Shown here piece by piece: positions 17,813 through 26,572 of a DNA stretch of 64,000 nt (its first letter is position 1; each line of letters begins with the position of its first letter). Under the pieces are notes generated by a model, which ran no database searches, was not told the origin of the DNA, and saw nothing but the letters and a program-made list of their open reading frames with translations. The DNA comes from CAJWOS01 sp964502005 (GTDB taxonomy: Bacteria; Myxococcota_A; UBA796; UBA2385), in assembly GCA_964502005.1 (NCBI GenBank), contig CAZCUX010000016.1, positions 1-64,000 of the forward strand, read 5' to 3'. A program made the translations under genes and the position numbers.

Positions 17813-20413
17813 ATGGACGGTCGATTGGGAATTCCGCTGCGGGCAGCAGCGGTGCTACTCAGCCTCGCCGCGTGCAGCCGGGAAGCGGAAAACGCAGGGA
17901 AGGCCGAAGGGCCGGTGCCCGAAACCACCGATGCTGGCACCTCCTCCGATGACGCTACGCCTGCGCCGTGGGGCCCCCTCCCTGCGGCGGCGCGCCGGTT
18001 GACCGATGCGCGCTGGCGGGCTGCCGTCGAAGACCTCACGGGCGTCGCGTATACGGGCGCCTTGCCCCTCGATTACGACCTGCACGGCTATGTGACGGTG
18101 GGTGCGGCGGGCGTCACCGTGTCGCCCTACGACCTTGAACTCTACGAGTCGGCGGTGTGGTCGGTGGTCGCGGAGCGGCTGCCTGACCGCTCTGCGCGGG
18201 ATGCGTGGTTTGGGTGCGCGGTGGTGTCGGGGCCTATCGACGGCGGGGCGGTCGATGAGGTGTGTGTGCGCGGGCACACGGTCTCGCTGCTGTCCGAGGC
18301 GTGGCGTCGGCCACCATTGGTCGATGAAGTCGACGCCATGGTCGAGTTGTTCATCACGTTGTCGGACGAAGTGGGGCCGACCATTGCCGCGCAAGGTTTG
18401 TTGGCGGCGGCGTTGTTGTCCCCGCATTTTACCTACATCGTCGAGGTCGGCGTGACCGACCCCGAACACCCCGATGAGCGCCTCCTCACGTCGTGGGAGC
18501 TTGCAGCGCGGCTGTCGTTCTTCTTGACCGACGCGCCGCCGGATGCGTTGTTGCGTGCCGACGCGGACACGGGCGCGCTGCTCGACGCAGGTGTGCTGGC
18601 CGAACACGCGCGGCGCTTACAGGCCACCGACCGGGGCCGCGCGGCCCTTACTCGCTTTTTCTCCGAGACCTTGGACCTCGCGCGCCTTGCGAGCGTCGAC
18701 AAGGACGCTGCCTTGTTTCCCGAAGACTCCCCGGAGCTTCGGGTGGCGATGGTCGCGGAGCTAGAGGCGCTGTGGCAGCGGATTGCGATAGAAGAAGACG
18801 CTGACCTGCGCTTGCTGTTGACGTCCGAGTCGGCGTGGGTCGACCCAAGCCTGGCCGCGGTGTACGGCATTCCCGATGTTTCGGCCCCGTCTTGGGTCAC
18901 GTTGCCGCCGGACCAAGCCCGCGGAGGCTTGCTCGGTCGCGCGGGCTTGTTGGCGTTGAATGCGACGGCCGTGCGCACGTCTCCTACGTTTCGGGGCAAG
19001 TTTATTCGAATGCGGTTGTTGTGCGAGGACATCCCACCGCCGCCCGAAGGCGTCATTCCGAGCTTAGAGGGGCTTGATGACGCGGGCACGTTGCGGGACC
19101 ACCTCGAACAGCACATGGCCGACCCCGCGTGCGCGCCGTGCCATGTGCTGATGGACCCCCTTGGCTTTGGCCTCGAAAATCTTGACGCCCTGGGACGTTG
19201 GCGTTCCGATGACAATGGCCTGCCTGTCAATTCTTCGGGCAACCTCGATGGGGTGCCCTTCTCCGACGCGCGGGGCCTGGGCGCCGCCTTGGCCGAAGAC
19301 CCCCGGTATTCGCAGTGCTTGGCACGCCAACTGCAAAGGCACGCGCTGGGCGGCCTGGAAGGGGAGCGACAGGAAGCGGACGTAGAGGCCTTGGCCGATG
19401 CCTTGGTGGGCGGAGGACATCGCTTGAGCGCGCTCGTGGCCGCCTTGGTGGACAGTGACGGCTTTCGACGCTTTGGTTCGCCCACGGAAGAAACTGCGTG
19501 CGCGCGAGACGGCGCCACGCGGCCCTGCGAGACGGCGTGTGGCGAAGGCGTCGAAACCTGCGTGGGCGAGATTTGGCAGGGCTGTACGGCCATTTCGGCG
19601 CCCTTTGAGGCGTGTGATGGTGTCGATGCAGACTGCGATGGCCTGGTTGACGGCTTGATGGGTTCCTGCGAAGACGGCGCAGGGCCGGGCTTTCAGACCT
19701 GCTTCGCCGGAAGCTGGGACGCTTGCGCGGGTCCGTATACGGTCGAAACTTGTGATGGAATCGATAACGATGGCGACGGAATCGTTGATGGCGACGTTGT
19801 AGAGAGCGTGCTTTCGGTTGACGTGCGGACTGCTGCGATCAGTGATATTGTAGTGTCTCACGGCGATTGCGACCCCACCGGGGACATCACGACCGGGCCG
19901 TGTGGGGCCGCCCACCATCGCTTGTGCGCCGCTGCGGGTTGCTCCTTGGAGACCGGATTTGGGCCGGTGGCGATAGACGAAAGCGAAGGCACCGCCTCGT
20001 ATGTGTGTCTGGGTGACGATGCAGTAGAGCTGGTCTGGTCAACGTTCGCGGAATTGGCGTCGTACCATGGCGGTTGCTCGATTTCCGACCCCATGAGCCC
20101 CAACTGCAATGCGAGCATCAGTCGCTTGTGCAGCGCAAAGGGGCTCGGCACGGGTTTTGGTCCGCTCGAACATGGCGCCGACATCGTATTGGTGGGATGT
20201 ACGCCCACGGCGTCGGTGTTTCAGGTGTCCTACGCGGACCTGACGGCCCTCGATGCGGGCTGTGCTTGGCCTTCGGATGTCTTCAACGGGGCGTGCCGGG
20301 GGGCAATGCACCATTGGTGCGAAGCCCAGGGCTTTGCGACCGGACACGGACCCCTCGAAAACTGGAATGGGGATGCTTGGATTGCGTGCATTCCCCGTGC
20401 GGAGGTGCCCTAA
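17813..20413 (+). CDS. DUF1592/DUF1588/DUF1585 (PSD-type) lipoprotein with MopE-like and Cys-repeat C-terminus
   Basis: An 866-residue lipoprotein with lipobox LSLAAC. The family domains appear in order: an N-terminal region starting ARRLTDARWRAAV, DUF1592 (SFFLTDAPP, FFSETLDL), DUF1588 (LNATAVRTSPTFRGKFIR, then CAPCHVLMDPLGFGLENLD, a CxxCH heme-type site) and DUF1585 (CLARQLQRHALGG). After about residue 560 the usual protein would end. Here it continues with two MopE-like CDGxDxDxDGxxD units and three Cys repeats, each with a GFGP or GHGP core and flanking cysteines. ATG 17813 has GAAGGAG upstream. The downstream DUF1552 gene overlaps at TAATG. The pair is thought to act in the envelope, possibly in extracellular polymer or redox chemistry; its true function is undetermined. 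Confidence 0.85.
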   Translation: MDGRLGIPLRAAAVLLSLAACSREAENAGKAEGPVPETTDAGTSSDDATPAPWGPLPAAARRLTDARWRAAVEDLTGVAYTGALPLDYDLHGYVTVGAAGVTVSPYDLELYESAVWSVVAERLPDRSARDAWFGCAVVSGPIDGGAVDEVCVRGHTVSLLSEAWRRPPLVDEVDAMVELFITLSDEVGPTIAAQGLLAAALLSPHFTYIVEVGVTDPEHPDERLLTSWELAARLSFFLTDAPPDALLRADADTGALLDAGVLAEHARRLQATDRGRAALTRFFSETLDLARLASVDKDAALFPEDSPELRVAMVAELEALWQRIAIEEDADLRLLLTSESAWVDPSLAAVYGIPDVSAPSWVTLPPDQARGGLLGRAGLLALNATAVRTSPTFRGKFIRMRLLCEDIPPPPEGVIPSLEGLDDAGTLRDHLEQHMADPACAPCHVLMDPLGFGLENLDALGRWRSDDNGLPVNSSGNLDGVPFSDARGLGAALAEDPRYSQCLARQLQRHALGGLEGERQEADVEALADALVGGGHRLSALVAALVDSDGFRRFGSPTEETACARDGATRPCETACGEGVETCVGEIWQGCTAISAPFEACDGVDADCDGLVDGLMGSCEDGAGPGFQTCFAGSWDACAGPYTVETCDGIDNDGDGIVDGDVVESVLSVDVRTAAISDIVVSHGDCDPTGDITTGPCGAAHHRLCAAAGCSLETGFGPVAIDESEGTASYVCLGDDAVELVWSTFAELASYHGGCSISDPMSPNCNASISRLCSAKGLGTGFGPLEHGADIVLVGCTPTASVFQVSYADLTALDAGCAWPSDVFNGACRGAMHHWCEAQGFATGHGPLENWNGDAWIACIPRAEVP

Positions 20414-21747
20414 TGGCGTGGACCCCCTTGCCCGCGTTGTCGCGGCGAACGTTGCTGCGGGGGGCTGTGCGGGGCGCGGCGGTCGCCGTCGCCTTGCCAC
20501 CCTTGGAGGCCATGCTCGGACCTTCGGGGACCGCTTTGGCCGACGGTACCGCGCTGCCGACGCGCTTTGGCGTGTGGTTTTGGGGAAACGGCGTCAAGAC
20601 CGACCGCTGGGTGCCCTCGACCACCGGCGCCAACTGGGAGCCCAACGTAGAGACGGAGCCGTTGCGCGCGTTGCGGCCGTATGTGAGCGTCGTGTCGGGG
20701 TGTGAAATCAAGACGGCCACGCACCCCCATCACAGCGGCATGACCGGCATTATGACGGGCATGAAGTATTACCAGCTGGGGACCGTGCGCGACACCATCA
20801 TGACCACCTTCGCCGGGCCTTCGGTCGACCAAATCGCGGCCGATGCGATGGACGGGCAAGCACCGTTCCGAAGCTTAGAGCTGGGCATCACCAAGTTTCG
20901 CGGTACGGATGAAGGGTCTACATTCCAGCATCTGTCCCACAATGGCCCCAACAACTTCAATGCGAGCGAGTATTCCCCCCGTCGGGTTTATGAGCGCTTG
21001 TTTGGCGTGCCGGCGGACCCCCAGCTCAACCTTGTGCGGGCGAGCGTACTCGATGCCGTCGGCCAGCAAGTGACCGGCTTGTCGCGTCGCCTCGGCGCCG
21101 CGGACAAACAGCGCCTCGAACAGCACCTCGACAGCATTCGCACTTTAGAGACCCGCCTGGGCTCCGACGTTGGCGCGTGTACCTTCCTCGACCCTGTCTC
21201 CGATGTGGCTGACGTAGGGGGACTAGAGCAAATCGCCGAAAAGAATGCCGTGATGAGCCAACTGCTCACGTTGGCCTTGGCGTGCGACCTCACGCGCGTA
21301 TTTTCGGTTCAGTTCAGTACGTGCGGTTCCGGTGTGATTTTCTGGGAAGCGGGCGCCAGCGAGGGTCTTCATAGTGTGTGCCACACGGAGGCCAATCCGC
21401 AGCCGGTGGTCCACGGTGCGACGACACTGACGATGGGCTACTTCGCCGACTTCTTGCAAGGGTTGGCGGACACCCCCGAAGGCGACGGCAACTTGCTCGA
21501 CCGGTGCAGCATCTTGGCGACGACGGAGTTGACCGACGGCTACACCCACGCCAATTCCAACTTCCCAATCCTCATCGCCGGAAGAGGGAATGGGCGGTTG
21601 CGTGGTAATGTTCATTACCGCTCGTCAACTGCGGAGAACACGTCCCATGCGGTATTGACGGCCCTGCGGGGCGCCGGGGTCGACGCGGCAAGTTTTGGCG
21701 CGGACGCCGGGTATGTCACCACGGGCTTGTCCGACTTGGAGGCGTGA
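20413..21747 (+). CDS. DUF1552 protein with Tat signal
   Basis: A 444-residue protein. The N-terminus ALSRRTLLRGAVRGAAVAVALPPLEAML is a twin-arginine signal, so the protein is likely exported folded. The body has the DUF1552 blocks PTRFGVWFWGNGV, HSGMTGIMTG, SVDQIAAD, QNxRLEQHLDSIRTLETRL-type helices and FPILIAGRGNG. DUF1552 proteins are almost always encoded beside DUF1592/DUF1588 proteins, as here, and probably function with them in the periplasm or at the surface. The start overlaps the previous stop (TAATG at 20411-20415), which indicates translational coupling. Biochemical role unknown. The long open frame upstream to 20074 overlaps the first gene and is not used. Confidence 0.9.
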   Translation: MAWTPLPALSRRTLLRGAVRGAAVAVALPPLEAMLGPSGTALADGTALPTRFGVWFWGNGVKTDRWVPSTTGANWEPNVETEPLRALRPYVSVVSGCEIKTATHPHHSGMTGIMTGMKYYQLGTVRDTIMTTFAGPSVDQIAADAMDGQAPFRSLELGITKFRGTDEGSTFQHLSHNGPNNFNASEYSPRRVYERLFGVPADPQLNLVRASVLDAVGQQVTGLSRRLGAADKQRLEQHLDSIRTLETRLGSDVGACTFLDPVSDVADVGGLEQIAEKNAVMSQLLTLALACDLTRVFSVQFSTCGSGVIFWEAGASEGLHSVCHTEANPQPVVHGATTLTMGYFADFLQGLADTPEGDGNLLDRCSILATTELTDGYTHANSNFPILIAGRGNGRLRGNVHYRSSTAENTSHAVLTALRGAGVDAASFGADAGYVTTGLSDLEA

Positions 21748-22259
21748 TGGAACGTCCTATCGTTGGTTTTCGTGTGGACCCCGAAGAGGGGTCGATGGTC
21801 GCGCGCCTGTCGTGCGGTCATGGGCGTCATATGCGGCATACACCGCCCCATGTGGACCGCGCATGGGTCACGACCGAAGCGGGGCGCGCTTCGCGGCTGG
21901 GCATGATGGTCGACTGCCTGAAGTGCGACCGAATGGAGCTTCCCGACGACGTGGTCCCGTACCGTACCACCAAGGTGTTTACGGAGCAGTCGGTGCCGGC
22001 GGGGCTCCTGGCCGACCACCGCACGAAAGCGGGCGTTTGGGCGCGTATTGAGGTGCTTTCGGGCGGCCTCGATTATGTCGCGGAAGACCCCGCGCCGGTT
22101 CACCAGCGGTTGATTCCCGGCGTGGTTGGGGTCGTCGTGCCGGAGCACCCGCACAAAGTCGTGATGGACGGCCCGGTGACCTTCCAAGTGGTATTTCTGG
22201 CCGCTCCCGGGGAAAGCGCACCCGCGAACCCCCACGCAGAAGGTCCGGGCCCCGGCTGA
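21747..22259 (+). CDS. DUF3565-DUF1971 fusion protein (TehB/YeaR-like C-terminal domain)
   Basis: A 170-residue soluble protein joining two small families. Residues about 4-65 (PIVGFRVDPEEG, ARLSCGHGRHMRH, CLKCDRMELP) match DUF3565, with CGHGxHxRH and a CxxCD pair suited to metal binding. Residues about 66-150 (PYRTTKVFTEQSVPAGLLADHRTKAGVWARIEVLSG) match DUF1971, the cupin-like domain of YeaR and of the N-terminus of some tellurite-resistance TehB proteins. TGATG at 21745-21749 couples it to the DUF1552 gene. The role may be binding of a small oxidant or metal, but this is inference. The C-terminal 20 residues are Pro/Gly-rich tail. Confidence 0.78.
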   Translation: MERPIVGFRVDPEEGSMVARLSCGHGRHMRHTPPHVDRAWVTTEAGRASRLGMMVDCLKCDRMELPDDVVPYRTTKVFTEQSVPAGLLADHRTKAGVWARIEVLSGGLDYVAEDPAPVHQRLIPGVVGVVVPEHPHKVVMDGPVTFQVVFLAAPGESAPANPHAEGPGPG

Positions 22260-22280
22260 GGAGCCCGGCCTGGTCGGTGC

Positions 22281-25200
22281 TCAGAGGCCCTCGGCGTCGT
22301 CTTTCGCGGAGCTGCACTCGGTATCGTGGCTGTCCACGGTGCCGTCGACGTCATTGTCGATGCCGTCGTTGCATTCGGTGAACCCGCCGTAGCCGTCATC
22401 TTCGGTCAACACGGACAATGACGTGCAGATGGGGTCTGCGCTGTCAATCCAGCCGTCGCCGTCGTTGTCGATGCCGTCGCCGCACTCGGAGGTGGGGTCG
22501 GTCTCGTCCGTGTCGGCGGCGTTGGCGCACCCGATGTCGCTGGCGTCGATGTGGCCGTCGAGGTCGTTGTCGGCGCCATCGTTGCAGGCGGCGCCGCCCG
22601 CGAAGCCATCGTCTTCGGTGAGGGTGGTGGCGCTGGTGCAGCCGGGGTCTTCGGTGTCGGTCCAGCCGTCTGCGTCGTTGTCGATGCCGTCGGCACATTC
22701 GGGGGTGTGGGACTCGTCTCCGTCGAGGGCGCTAGCGCAGCCAGGGTCGTCGGCGTCGATGAGGGTGTCGCCGTCGTCGTCGCTGCCGTTGTTGCAGACC
22801 CAGGTGGTGTCAAAGCCGGCTTCGTCGTCGCCATCGATACAATCGGGGTCGCGGGCGTCGGTCCAGCCGTCGGCGTCTTCGTCGGTGCCGTCGAGGCAGC
22901 CGATGTCCGTGGGACCATATTCGTCGTTGTCCCAGGCCGAATCGCAATCGACATCTTGGGCGTCGGGGTTGCCGTCGCCGTCGTTGTCGATGCCGTCGTT
23001 GCAGGCGGTGTCTTTGGTGCCCGCTTCGGCGGTGGCCAATACACAATCGGGGTCTTCGTCGTCGGTCCAGCCGTCGCCGTCGTTGTCGGCGGAGTCGAAG
23101 CAGACAGACACGGGGTCGGTCTCGATGGGGTCGAGGGCGTCTGCGCAGCCGAGGTCGGCTTCGTCGATGTCGCCGTCGAAGTCGTCGTCTTTGCCGTTGT
23201 TGCACGGCGACGATGTAAACCCGATTTCTCGTGCGCTGCGGACGCAGTCGGGGTCGTCCATATCGACCCAGCCGTCGCCGTCGTCGTCGAGGCCATCGGC
23301 GCAGTTGCCGGTGGACGGGGCTTCGTCGTCGTCGAAGCCGTTGTCGCAGTCGGAGTCGGCAAAGTCGATGTCGCCATCGGTGTCGTTGTCGATGCCGTCG
23401 TTGCAAGCAAAGTCGCCCAAGCCTTGCTCGGGAGCGCCGTCGAAGCAATCGGGGTCGTCTTGGTCGGTCCAGCCGTCGCCGTCGTTGTCGGACCCGTCGG
23501 CGCAGTCGGCGTTGTCGGTTTCTTCGTCAAAATCGAATGCGGAGTCGCAGTCGACGTCATCGTGGTCCACGGCGCCGTCGAGGTCGTTGTCTTCGCCGTC
23601 GTTGCACGCGATGGTGGAAAAGCCGACCTCACGGCCCCAAATCGCGCAGTCGGGGTCGTCGCTGTCGGTCCAGCCGTCGAGGTCGTCGTCGTCGCCGTCA
23701 TTGCACGAAGGGTCGTCTCCGCCCTCGCTGTCGTCGAAGCTCTTGCGGCAATCGGTGTCGTCGGCGTCGGTGTCGCCGTCTCCGTCGTTGTCGACTTCGT
23801 CGTTGCAGGCGTAGGCCGAAAAGCCCAGCTCGTCGCCGCTTTCGAGGCAGTCGTGGTCGTCGCTGTCAATCCAGCCGTCGCCGTCGTCGTCGGAGTCGTT
23901 GGCGCAGTCGTCCGCGAGGTCGTTCTCGACGCCATCGTCGGCGGTGGCGCAGCCGCTATCGGCAGCGTCAATGAGGAGGTCGCGGTCGTTGTCGATGCCG
24001 TCGTTGCAGCGGGCGGTGCCGTAGCCTACTTCGGTATCGCCGGTGGCGCAGTCGGGGTCGTCGTCGTCGGTCCAGCCGTCGGCGTCGCCGTCGAGGCCGT
24101 CTTCGCAGTCGGTGGGCGCTTCGCTCGTGTCGGTGGCGCTGTCGCACTGCGCATCGTCGGCGTCGATGTCGCCGTCGGAGTCGTTGTCGACGCCGTCATT
24201 GCAGGCGGTCGCGCCGGTGACGCCCGCTTCGTCGTGGGAAACGCTGCACTCGGGGTCTTCGTCGTCGGTCCAGCCGTCGCCATCGTCGTCTTCGCCGTTG
24301 TCGCAGTCGTCCGCGAAGTCGAACTCGTTGTCGTCTGTGCCAGACGCGCAGCCGGCGTCGTCGGCGTCGATGTCGCCGTCGGAGTCGTTGTCGACGCCGT
24401 CGTTGCACTCGAACGATGAGGTGGTGTCAGACTCGGCGGTGCCGTCGTCTTCGCAGTCGGGGTCGTCGCCGTCGGTCCAGCCGTCGCCGTCGTTGTCGGA
24501 GCCGTCGCTGCAACCCGTGGTTTCGTTGTTGTCCGAACCGGAGCTACAGCCGGGGTCATTGGCGTCGATGTTGCCGTCGCCGTCGTTGTCGGCGCCATCG
24601 TTGCATTGGGTGGAGCTGGAAGACGGGAACTCGGTGCTTTCGGTGGGGTCGCTGTCGCAGCTTGGGTCGTCGGTGTCTACCCAGCCATCGCCGTCGTTGT
24701 CGACGCCATCGGCGCACGCGTAGTTTTCTTCGTACTCGTCGTCGGGCGACAAGCAGTCGGGGTCGGCGCCGTCGGTGTAGCCGTCGGAGTCGTTGTCGGC
24801 GCCATCGCTACATTCGGCGACACCGGCCGCCGAAGACTCGGTGCCGGGGCACTCGGTGTCGTCGTCGTCGATCCAGCCGTCGCCGTCGTTGTCGATGCCG
24901 TCTTCGCAATCGTCGATTTCGGTGGTGTCGGTGGCGGCGGCGCAGGCGGCGTCTTGGGCGTCAATGGCGCCGTCGCCGTCGTTGTCGCGACCGTCGTTGC
25001 ACGCGGTGCTGGTGAACGCCGACTCCAAGCCGAGGGTGGCGCAATCGGGGTCGTCGCTGTCGGTCCAGCCGTCTTCGTCGTTGTCTTCGCCGTCGGTGCA
25101 AAGGTCGGTTTCGACCGAGAAGGCGGTCAAGCAGCCGGAGTCGGAGGCGTCGATGGCGCCGTCGCTGTCGTTGTCGCGGAGGTCGTTGCATTCGCCCGAA

Positions 25201-26534
25201 CCATAGCCGCGCTCTTCGGTGTCGCCCGCGCAATCGGGGTCGTCGTCGTCGGTCCAGCCATCGCCGTCGTTGTCGACCTCGTCTTCGCAGCCAGCGGCTT
25301 CGGCGTCGTCTACGGCGGATACGCAGTCGGGGTCGCCGCGGTCGACGAAGCCGTCGCCGTCGTTGTCGAGGCTGTCATTGCATTCGGTGGACGAGAAGCC
25401 GCCTTCGTCGTCGTCGAGGGGGCTGACGCACTCGGGGTCGTCGGCGTCGGTCCATCCGTCGCCGTCGTTGTCGCGGCCATCGTCGCAAGCATTGGCTTCG
25501 GTGGTGTCGTTGCCATCGGCGCAGCCCGAGTCTTCGGCGTCAATGTCGCCATCAGCGTCATTGTCGGTGCCGTCGTTGCATTGGGTGCTGCCGAGTCCGA
25601 TCTCGTTGTCGCCAAATGTACAATCGGGGTCGTCGCCGTCGACCCAGCCGTCGCCGTCGTTGTCGGTGTCGTCCGCGCAAGGCGGCGCGCTTTCGTCATC
25701 GTCGAGGGCGTCTTCGCAATGAACGTCGTCGGAGTCGGTGTTGCCATCCCCGTCGTTGTCGGTGTTGTCGTTGCATTGGGTGGAGCCAAAGCCGACTTCG
25801 TCGGTGCCCGTCGCACAATCGGGGTCTTCGCTGTCGGTCCAGCCATCGTTGTCGTCGTCGCGGCCGTTTTCGCAGCCGGGCGCTTCAGAGTCGTCGGTCG
25901 CGTCGTCGCAGTCTGCGTCGTCGCTGTCGATGTTGCCGTCGCCGTCGTTGTCCCGCCCGTCATTGCATTCGACGCTGCTGGTGCCGGTTTCTTCGGTGCC
26001 GCCGTCACAATCGGGGTCTTCGCTGTCGGTCCAGCCATCCGCGTCGTTGTCGGCGCCGTCGTTGCATTGGGACAATGGCTCGTCGAGGAGGCCGACCACC
26101 AACTCGTAGGTGTCGACCTTGTCTTTGGCGAAGGAGATGGGTCCTTCGGTGGACGAGCGGGCCATCTGCACCGTTCCACGCATGCCATACGCGGTAATCG
26201 AGAACGGGCTGTCGTTGGAGCCGGGCTGCAACTCAACCAACGGCAGGTCACCCGACGTGCCGGGGTACACCTCGAGTGCCAGCTCCATATCGGCGTCGTC
26301 GGGGTTCCAGTCCACAAACGCCAGGCTCGAAGAGACTTCGCCTGCCGAAACGGGCTCTCCCCCGTCCAACCATGGGGACTGGGGGTCGACGACAAGTACG
26401 AATCGGTCGATGTTTTCCCGCAGCGTGGCGGCGTCGCCCGAAAGTTGAATCTGGATGCCGGTGCGCAGCTCGGACGAGCCGCAACCGATGGTCGCCAACA
26501 GGGTGGTGAGGGCGACGAGACGGGACGTACCCAT
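22281..26534 (-). CDS. Giant MopE-like Cys/Asp-repeat lipoprotein, 38 repeats
   Basis: A 1417-residue lipoprotein (lipobox ATIGC) with a roughly 140-residue N-terminal domain. It is followed to the end by 38 units of a ~20-residue motif (Cys, [D/N]-G-x-D-N-D-x-D-G-x-x-D-x-x-D-x-x-Cys) separated by ~10-15 residue linkers. The D-x-D-x-D-G spacing is that of calcium-binding EF-hand-like or thrombospondin-type-3 loops, and each unit is bracketed by two cysteines. Units alternate: odd ones carry GW[T/I/V]D and DDPDC, even ones lack the Trp. The real repeat is therefore a pair, 19 times. It is likely a long, Ca2+-stiffened surface rod. ATG 26534 has a GGAGG site. The PEGA gene ends 38 bp upstream. 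Confidence 0.88.
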   Translation of the reverse strand: MGTSRLVALTTLLATIGCGSSELRTGIQIQLSGDAATLRENIDRFVLVVDPQSPWLDGGEPVSAGEVSSSLAFVDWNPDDADMELALEVYPGTSGDLPLVELQPGSNDSPFSITAYGMRGTVQMARSSTEGPISFAKDKVDTYELVVGLLDEPLSQCNDGADNDADGWTDSEDPDCDGGTEETGTSSVECNDGRDNDGDGNIDSDDADCDDATDDSEAPGCENGRDDDNDGWTDSEDPDCATGTDEVGFGSTQCNDNTDNDGDGNTDSDDVHCEDALDDDESAPPCADDTDNDGDGWVDGDDPDCTFGDNEIGLGSTQCNDGTDNDADGDIDAEDSGCADGNDTTEANACDDGRDNDGDGWTDADDPECVSPLDDDEGGFSSTECNDSLDNDGDGFVDRGDPDCVSAVDDAEAAGCEDEVDNDGDGWTDDDDPDCAGDTEERGYGSGECNDLRDNDSDGAIDASDSGCLTAFSVETDLCTDGEDNDEDGWTDSDDPDCATLGLESAFTSTACNDGRDNDGDGAIDAQDAACAAATDTTEIDDCEDGIDNDGDGWIDDDDTECPGTESSAAGVAECSDGADNDSDGYTDGADPDCLSPDDEYEENYACADGVDNDGDGWVDTDDPSCDSDPTESTEFPSSSSTQCNDGADNDGDGNIDANDPGCSSGSDNNETTGCSDGSDNDGDGWTDGDDPDCEDDGTAESDTTSSFECNDGVDNDSDGDIDADDAGCASGTDDNEFDFADDCDNGEDDDGDGWTDDEDPECSVSHDEAGVTGATACNDGVDNDSDGDIDADDAQCDSATDTSEAPTDCEDGLDGDADGWTDDDDPDCATGDTEVGYGTARCNDGIDNDRDLLIDAADSGCATADDGVENDLADDCANDSDDDGDGWIDSDDHDCLESGDELGFSAYACNDEVDNDGDGDTDADDTDCRKSFDDSEGGDDPSCNDGDDDDLDGWTDSDDPDCAIWGREVGFSTIACNDGEDNDLDGAVDHDDVDCDSAFDFDEETDNADCADGSDNDGDGWTDQDDPDCFDGAPEQGLGDFACNDGIDNDTDGDIDFADSDCDNGFDDDEAPSTGNCADGLDDDGDGWVDMDDPDCVRSAREIGFTSSPCNNGKDDDFDGDIDEADLGCADALDPIETDPVSVCFDSADNDGDGWTDDEDPDCVLATAEAGTKDTACNDGIDNDGDGNPDAQDVDCDSAWDNDEYGPTDIGCLDGTDEDADGWTDARDPDCIDGDDEAGFDTTWVCNNGSDDDGDTLIDADDPGCASALDGDESHTPECADGIDNDADGWTDTEDPGCTSATTLTEDDGFAGGAACNDGADNDLDGHIDASDIGCANAADTDETDPTSECGDGIDNDGDGWIDSADPICTSLSVLTEDDGYGGFTECNDGIDNDVDGTVDSHDTECSSAKDDAEGL

Positions 26535-26572
26535 AGTGCCTCCGGTCGGTGAGACGCGGTATCGACGGGAGT

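Noticed and set aside
22281..26534. Periodic DNA repeats suggestive of a CRISPR array or satellite
   Set aside because: The periodicity is in codons: the units vary in DNA but keep the Cys/Asp protein pattern, there is one long reading frame with a GGAGG start, and no cas genes are present.
22423..26552. Very long open frames on the plus strand opposite the MopE-like gene
   Set aside because: They are mirror products of the repetitive GAC/GTC-rich coding sequence, with no start signal, low complexity and no domain.
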